Assembly: GCA_001632435.1 (NCBI GenBank)
Contig: KV424015.1
Coordinates: 56,358 to 120,357, forward strand
DNA: 64,000 bases
Reading direction: 5' to 3'
From: Calocera cornea HHB12733
Taxonomy: Eukaryota > Basidiomycota > Dacrymycetes > Dacrymycetales > Dacrymycetaceae
The position numbers and the translations under genes were made by a program. Positions 58,121-64,000 of the stretch are shown one piece after another; within the stretch, counting starts at the first letter, position 1; every line of letters starts with the position of its first letter. The notes under the pieces were generated by a model that was not told the DNA's origin, ran no database searches, and worked only from the letters and a program-made list of their open reading frames with translations.

Positions 58121-58731
58121 TACGTGAGCGCATAACCGTTGTGATCAAGAAGGGATTCTGACCTGTGGCAACGGTTTCAAAGAAGACACAGACCTCGAGA
58201 AACCACCACTCCTCGGCGAACGGCGACAGACAGTTCCAGTGACAATCCCTTCACTGTAGCGGTCTACACCGTACGGAGAGTTCGTAGTAACCGGGAGTTC
58301 GTACTAGTAACCGTTTCGGACATTGGAGGCCGGCTGTTTGGACCTGAAGCCCTTGTCTGCCGCTGGAGGCGTTCCTTAGTAACTCTTCAGTGTATCTGCG
58401 AGATGCGGGGAAGATGACGTTCTGGTAGACGGCCAATGAAACCAGCATGCACCTTCATCCTTCGTTCTCGGAACCTAGTACAGCTGCGATTCATACCACC
58501 GTTATGGAACATCGGTTCGCGATGACTTCGTGACTTAACCGCGGCGCTTATGATCAGTCAACGATACTGCCTCAGTTTCATGTACACTCATGTCACATTA
58601 CACCATCGTGAGGCATTACAACAAGCGAAAGCCTACAATATATCGCACATGGTAGCGATCGAATTATACAATGGACGTGGGCATCATGCCATCACATATC
58701 AGACATGCGTGAGCAATGCTCATTATACGCG
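58121..58731. other. convergent intergenic region
   Basis: About 600 bp, AT-richer than the genes. Contains 3' flanks only. Confidence 0.55.
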
Positions 58732-61700
58732 TTATCCTCGCCCCGTCAAGCGGCTGAGGAAGCCCTTGCTCGGACGCTTCTTCACCTCCTGAGGTGGCAG
58801 TTCGAGCTCAGCGGGGCCTTGCTGTTCTGGCGCTTCTCCCTCTGCAGCACAAAACGTCACGCCCTGTCGGCTGTTGGAATTGATCGGTGTGGTCGGGTCC
58901 GAGTGACTCAGCATCGTCGTGGGCGACGGCTCTGTTCTGAAGCGTCTCCTGGGCGTTTTCGGCATGCCGTCGTCCTCCGCAGAGTCCTTCTCTCTCGACC
59001 TGGGCCTTGAGAGCGAGTTATCATACCCCTGTGACGGCCGTTGAGCGTACTTGTTCGGGATGAAGAGGTGCTGGAGGGAAGGGTGGAGCGCGTGTGCGTG
59101 TGACCCGAGCAGCGCATGGTTCTCGATCGGCACTAGCACGCCTCCGTCCCGTGCGAGACTCACCATCGGCGGATCCTGGTAGGTTGAGCTCGGGCCCGTG
59201 CGAATAGTGAGTTTCGGCGTGGAAGCTGGATCGCGGCCTCCTTCAGTGGAGGGGCGCGTCTGTTGGGGAGGCACGTTCTCGTCGTACCCGCCTCCGCCAA
59301 GCCGCGTGGGAAGGTGGTAGCCATATCCACTGGGGCTTTTGGGCGGCCGGTCGCTTGGCGTAGAGGCACGGCCGCTACTGCTTGCCGTCCGTCCGCCAGC
59401 GCTCGTGCCCCGCCTCGACTCCTTGGCCACTTTGCGCAGCCGGGTGTCGATCTGCCGCTGCACCATCAAGCAGCGGGACTTGACGGTCTCCCACTCTTCG
59501 GGTACGGCCGCCTGTGACGGACGCACAGTCGGCCTTCTGTCTGAGCCGGCCGTAGATGGACGGTGCAGTGGAACGCCTGAAGTAGACGCAGTAGGCGTGA
59601 CAGGCGGGTCGCTCATCCGATCCTTCGCAGCAGCGGTGATGCTCGCAGCGAAGAGGGCGTACTCCCGGGGCAGATCTCGTGGCCGGGTGGGAATGGCGAT
59701 GGACTGCCCGTGCAGAGGAGGGAGCGTCGCCTCGAGGGCGGCGATGGACTCGCCTGTCAGGGACAGCGAAGGCGAGTACGGCGTCGGTGCTTTCGTCATC
59801 GAGGTGGAGATCGCGGTGAGGAACGCCGTTGCGGACTCGCGGTTTGTCGAGAGGAACGAGTTCATCGGCTGCAACTTCTCCTCCTTGAATTGCTGTATCC
59901 TGTCTCAGCACCCCTCCGCTACCTACAACGCCACACGCACCATGTTGAACAACGACAGCCCATGGACCATCTTCCCCAGGAGCATCAACGTCTCCCTGAC
60001 CGGCTCCTCAACGGGCCCGTCGACCAATCCGAACTGCACCGGGCTCCCGACCCCCTTCAGCAGGAAGGCGAACAGCACGAAGAAGGCGACGATCTTGAGG
60101 TCTAGCCCTGGCTGGGTGGCGCCGAACTTGCCCGCGACGGAGGTCCGCACGACGGAGAGGAAATGGCGGACCTCGCTGGTCATTTCGTCAGATATGTGCG
60201 CGAGATGAAAGGGGAGGGCAAGGGACTTACGAAGGACAGCCTTTCTCGGAGCGGAGGATGCCTGTCCACAGCGCCTCGGCTAGCTTCATCACCTTGCCCT
60301 GGTCGTCCTTGCCGATCTCACGCCCACTGCCGGCTCCACAGCGTTCTCTCACGACTTGCCTCACGACACCTCTGACGGCTTCCTCCAGCCACCCAAGCCC
60401 TACAGCCCGGAATGCCGCGCTCACGGCTCCCAATAGGCCGTTGTTGCTCCGGAAGAGCGCGCCGCTGTGTCCCTCCGAGCAGGAGGCGACCTCGGCGCGC
60501 GCTGCACGCGAGAGGTCGCGCCAGATCTTGCCAGATGCGGCGCCGAGCGGGCCGAGAGAGTCTTCGGAGATGGTCGTGAGCCCAGGGAGCTGCTTCAGTC
60601 GGAGGAATAGGTCGGGCAAGGATGTTTGTGGGTGGGACAGATACTGTTTGGACGTGTCAGATATAGCCAGCATATATGTGGTGCAGACGCCCCTCGTGCA
60701 ACGGCGAATATTCCGTCCAAGGCAGGATTTGCACCTCATCCATCCTCACCCTTGCCTTCACGCCCCCTCCGCCGCCCTCGAACATCCACCGCTCATCCAC
60801 CCACCTGTTCCTCCACATCGTGCCCGGTATCTCCACCCTCCCGACACACACCTTCTTCTCCCCATCCTTCTCCTTTTCTTTCTCTTTCTCCTTCTCCTTC
60901 TTCGGCGAGCCGTTGGGCGTGGCGCGGGCGAACACCGCCAGCTCGAGGTGCTCTATGCGCGGGAGGTCGGGCAGCTGCACCGTCGCCGGAGAGGGGTACG
61001 GCCCGCACAGCAGTGCACAGGGGTCCCGGTTCACTGAAAGCAGGACTTCCGCCTCCTGCCCACCAGCAACCTCCAGCAGCTGCACGCTGACCCTCCTCCA
61101 GACCCTCCACAGCCCGCCCAGTTCCCTCCCCAGCGCCGTCCCCCTCACATCGGGCTTGGCGAGGCTCCGGCAGAGGGCGAGAAAGTTGTCCAACGGTGCT
61201 GAGTGGGAGAAGGCGACGTATACCGGCTGGAGGGCGGCGGATGAGAGGGCGGCGCCGGAGGAGGGCGGGAGGGACTGCGGGTGCGAGTGGATCGAAAGCA
61301 CGTGCGGGCGCTGGAAGAGCGAGCGATGGATCGGACGGACGTCTGTGGAGTGCATCATGTGTAGGAGGAGGGTGCGGACGGACTGCGGTGGTGTTTGGGT
61401 CTGTAGAAGCGGTCAGACAACGTATATGCGCGCGGGTGGTAGCATACATCTAGGATCTCCAGCACCACGTCCTTCCCGCGCTTCGCCACCCTGACCTGGA
61501 CGCTCTTCCACGAGCCTATCCCAGCACCAGGGTAGGGCACGTAGTTCCCCCACCCGCCTCCGGACGGCCCTGCGGAGGCGCTGGAGTGCATGTCCTCCCT
61601 TGAGCGGCGGAGGAGGGAGAGGCCGGAGACGGGAGACGCGGTGGGTGCTGTGCCGGGACGCATGGAGCCAGCGGAGCGGATGCGTGAGAGGCGATGGAGT

Positions 61701-62137
61701 ACAGTCTGTTCGTGCTGGTATCAGTGACTGTGCGGCAGGAAGACGACAGACAAGCGTACCTCAGGCGGTGGCGCGGCCACAGGCTCTCCCCACATCTCGA
61801 TGCCCTCGACGACCCAGTCGACGTCGAGCTCCTCCGGCAGGTCAGGGCGCCACGTCGTTCTGACATCGCTCCTGTCCTTGCCCTCAGCCGCAGCGTGCAC
61901 CAAGCTCACATTGGGCGCGCTAGGCATCTTCTGCGTCTTGGGCCGGACGGGCGACGTCCGCGGGGTCGGGACGAGGAGCGAGGGGGAGGCGCTTCGCGTT
62001 TGCTGGGCGTACGGGGGGAGGGGAGGGACCGGGGGGACAGAGCTGGGTGCTGTTGAGGGGCGGAGGGAGGAGAGGGAGCGGGCGTGTAGCCTGAGGCGGG
62101 GGGGCGCGCTCGGGCGCAGGAGATCTAGTGTGGCCAT
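58732..62137 (-). CDS. Ras-family GTPase-activating protein (RasGAP, Bud2-like)
   Basis: Begins MATLDLLRPSAPPRLRLH with a disordered N-terminus, then a PH/C2-like part (GIGSWKSVQVRVAKRGKDVVLEIL, EHLELAVFARATPNGSP with a KEKEKEK run, VGRVEIPGTMWRNRWVDERW). The GAP domain follows: SLPDLFLRLKQL, ALFRSNNGLLGAVSAAFRAVGLGWLEEAV (LFRSN carries the presumptive arginine finger), GCPS joined to EVRHFLSVVR, then LKIVAFFVLFAFLLKGVGSP and FGLVDGPVEEPVRETLMLLGKMVHGL. IQQFKEEKLQPMNSFLSTN closes the domain. A Ser/Pro-rich tail of about 330 residues ends FLSRLTGRG. Bud2-type GAPs stimulate the Rap-like GTPase Rsr1 in polarity. The usual FLRFxxPA motif is altered here (FLLKGVGSP region), so GAP strength is uncertain. 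Confidence 0.8.
60868..60902. repeat. TC-rich microsatellite coding a Lys-Glu run in the RasGAP gene
   Basis: Repeats of CTCCTT/CTTTCT on the plus strand encode alternating Lys and Glu on the minus strand between two C2-like strands of the RasGAP. Confidence 0.7.
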
Positions 62138-62980
62138 CGTTAGTGATGGCGTCTAGGCGGGAAGGGGGGGTGATGAAGGGGGTAACACGCGCAGTAGGGA
62201 CAGACGGTGGACATTGAAGAGGCCGGCCCAGTGAGACACTTACATCACAAACAGAGGGCTAACCTTGTGCGACGTCTGCGTGCCCGTCGATTGGAACGCA
62301 GTCACGGCACCGTCTGCAGCGGGCTGATGGCGGCCGCGTCCGCCTTGGAGCGCGTGTGTGCGCAGGCGGGGGCTCCTGCAGGGGAAGCCGTGATCGAGCA
62401 GGCGATACACCGGTGATCGACGTATAGAGCGGGACTACCGATCCAGGCGCGAGCAGGGAGAGCGCAGAGCAGCACAGTCGAGACCGAGCAGGGCGCGCCA
62501 ACACCCCATCCCTCGCGCTGCCTCTTTTCGCCCAAACCGGCGGTTCGCGAAGCACCTCAACGACTAAACAGCGGGCGCACCGGGCACCGGGCCCGAACAT
62601 GACGCGCTCCCCTCCCCCGGGCACAGCCCCTCGATATGCCCCTTCCTGCGCGTCGGGTGGCAACATGCCAACCACATGCCGCAATGTGCAAAATATGCGC
62701 CGTTGTCATGGACAAAACCTTGCGAGCAGACAGTGTGGAATGTGGGCAAGTTGAGGCCGGAAAGGGTGTTTATTGTGGTTAGTGGGTCCCGGGCACAGGC
62801 CGAGCGGATCGACATCGACTGGAAATATAAGGGAACCACGCACGGCGCCCAACCCGAGTAGGGGCACCGCGGTGCAGCACGCGCCGATCGGTGGCCTCTT
62901 GCATTGGAATGTGTACACCGAGTCTCGGACCGCCAGGGTATCAAGTTTCGGAACTCCAGGGTGTGAACGAACAGCGGACA
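62138..62980. other. intergenic region upstream of the RasGAP gene
   Basis: About 840 bp holding the RasGAP promoter. Open frames are compositional shadows. Confidence 0.55.
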
Positions 62981-62990
62981 CGGTTAAGCG
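62981..62990. repeat. left target-site duplication
   Basis: CGGTTAAGCG, repeated exactly at 63478-63487. Because the repeat tips overlap it by up to 2 bp, the true duplication could be 6, 8 or 10 bp. Confidence 0.75.
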
Positions 62991-63086
62991 GAGTTATCAT
63001 CTAGGATACGGCTTTTTTCTGGTTCCGTGTCAAGAATACGGTCAGGGCCGGATTAATCTAAAATACGGTCTCCCAAACGCGGAGAT
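62991..63086 (+). repeat. left 96 bp terminal inverted repeat
   Basis: Pairs with 63382-63477. Contains ATACGG at three sites and ends GCGGAGAT. Confidence 0.85.
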
Positions 63087-63381
63087 AGCTCCTCAATTGC
63101 CTCTATTTGAGTCTAACAAAGATAAAACTGCACTGTTCCACTTTTGTAGCATTGTGTCAGAGCTCAAGGAAATTGATTGTATTCAAAAGTGACTCGAAAG
63201 CCCTTAAAATACATTTTCTTTGTGAATCCGCCCTACAGTTTGTTCATTTTCCCATTTAAAGCTCACTTTTCTCCAGATTGAAGCTCAGACAACGCATATC
63301 AAGAGTCTGTTTGCCGATTTTCCTCTTTAGTAGCATTATTTTGTAACTGCAGTGATGAAAATAGAGGTGATTGAAGTGCAC

Positions 63382-63477
63382 ATCTCCGCGTTCGGAAGAC
63401 CGTATTTTAGATTAATCCGGCCCTGACCGTATTCTAGACACGGAACCAGAAAAAAGCCGTATCCTAGATGATAACTC
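63382..63477 (-). repeat. right 96 bp terminal inverted repeat
   Basis: Reverse complement of 62991-63086 with a few substitutions, indicating fairly recent insertion. Confidence 0.85.
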
Positions 63478-63487
63478 CGGTTAAGCG
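63478..63487. repeat. right target-site duplication
   Basis: CGGTTAAGCG, identical to 62981-62990. Confidence 0.75.
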
Positions 63488-64000
63488 GAACCGCGGCATA
63501 GCTTGCTTGACAGAAGCCACCACCGACAGAGCGGCACTTCTGCGGGCGACGATCGGTGCTCATCTCGGCCAAGATGAACCTCGATATCGCGCCATCACCT
63601 TTGCATACTGATGCGCCCGTAGAATTGGCAAGGTTCAGAGCGAATTTTCGACCCAGGCTGGGGATATTGCAAACCGCCAATCTTTACGCGTCCTTGCGGC
63701 CAGAAAGGTGCTCGGTGCCTATATGAACCGCCTTTCCATGTGAACGGAGAAGAGTGGAAATGCCACTTCCTTCTGCATTCTGACGGTTGTCGTAAAAATG
63801 AAGTCTACGTGATTTATAAGTATTGCGCGCGACATAGCGCGCATTCACTGGACGCGGACCAGGGTCCAATTTGAAGCCGGTTAAGGGCGGATCCATCGGC
63901 TATCAGCCGATAAGCGGCTGTGTTGAGGAACCGGCGGATAGGGTGCGGATTTGCATCCGTCCGCTTCCGGGCTGGAAATCAGCATCCGCTGCGACGCGTC
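63488..64000. other. window-edge region, no gene recognised
   Basis: Contains short palindromic pieces near the end (CGGCTATCAGCCG at 63898-63910 and GCGGAT/ATCCG pairs at 63952-63990), possibly the margin of another repeat cut by the window edge. Confidence 0.4.

Larger units (their letters stand above)
62991..63477. mobile_element. non-autonomous TIR DNA transposon (MITE, Mutator-like)
   Basis: 487 bp element with 96 bp terminal inverted repeats (62991-63086 and 63382-63477) that differ at only a few positions. Imperfect pairing goes on to about 63110/63358. Tips are GAGTTATC...GATAACTC, flanked by a 10 bp direct repeat. Each TIR carries three spaced ATACGG boxes, which could bind a transposase. 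The centre (about 63111-63357) is AT-rich, unlike the host, and codes for nothing. Long TIRs with a 9-11 bp duplication suit Mutator-like elements; an 8 bp reading would suit hAT, whose TIRs are usually short. It could also fold into a long hairpin if transcribed. Confidence 0.85.

Noticed and set aside
62773..63680. Two open frames on opposite strands both encoding a RSYHLGYGFFLVPC segment, suggesting a duplicated protein.
   Set aside because: Both are translations of the two transposon inverted repeats read in the same sense; there is no gene.
1..64000. CRISPR arrays, prophage, plasmid origins, bacterial operons.
   Set aside because: None seen; the sequence is eukaryotic with spliceosomal introns throughout.

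Overview
The window is nuclear DNA from a filamentous basidiomycete, most likely an agaricomycete. The evidence is dense protein genes cut by many 35-100 nt introns with GTGCGT/GTAAGT-type donors, CTRAC/CTAAY branch sites and CAG/TAG acceptors, GC-rich codon use, a DUF6532 gene (a family I know mainly from Agaricomycetes), and an intron-containing tRNA-Ile. There are no bacterial, plasmid or phage features. Most gene models below were assembled by hand-joining exons across introns. Where I checked total exon length for divisibility by three I say so.

Layout. 0.1-3.8 kb: DUF6532 gene (-). 5.0-9.0 kb: 2-oxoglutarate/Fe(II) dioxygenase (+), a Cys-rich single-pass membrane protein (-) and the dynactin actin-related protein Arp1 (+), the last two sharing a 220 bp divergent promoter. 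10.8-14.3 kb: an orphan protein with seven hydrophobic segments and an NAD-dependent epimerase. 15.5 kb: tRNA-Ile(AAU). 15.8-23.2 kb: an extended-SDR reductase (-), ribosome-biogenesis helicase Drs1 (-), a small hypothetical gene (+) and a fatty-acid elongase (-). 25.2-33.3 kb: decapping enzyme Dcp2, a PRPP synthetase, a second copy of the SDR reductase and the Fe-S co-chaperone Jac1/HscB (-). 34.2-43.6 kb: lipid-transfer protein Vps13 in about 26 exons. 43.9-44.8 kb: a BRCT plus Myb-like gene resembling a short Rap1 telomere protein (-). 45.8-49.1 kb: AP-2 alpha-adaptin. 49.6-58.1 kb: gene-poor accessory stretch with a tiny secreted Cys-repeat peptide gene, a hypothetical gene, a flavin monooxygenase (-) and a small putative secreted protein. 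58.7-62.1 kb: a RasGAP (Bud2-like). 63.0-63.5 kb: a 487 bp non-autonomous DNA transposon with 96 bp terminal inverted repeats.

Most genes are housekeeping genes of trafficking (Arp1, Vps13, AP-2 alpha), RNA metabolism (Drs1, Dcp2), nucleotide and lipid supply (PRPP synthetase, elongase) and Fe-S assembly (Jac1). They are not functionally clustered. Against this background the most interesting loci are the BRCT/Myb gene, the secreted peptide with a duplicated DA-[WY]-C-x4-C motif beside a dibasic site, the inverted-repeat transposon, the RasGAP with an altered FLR motif, and the orphan 7-TM-like protein.
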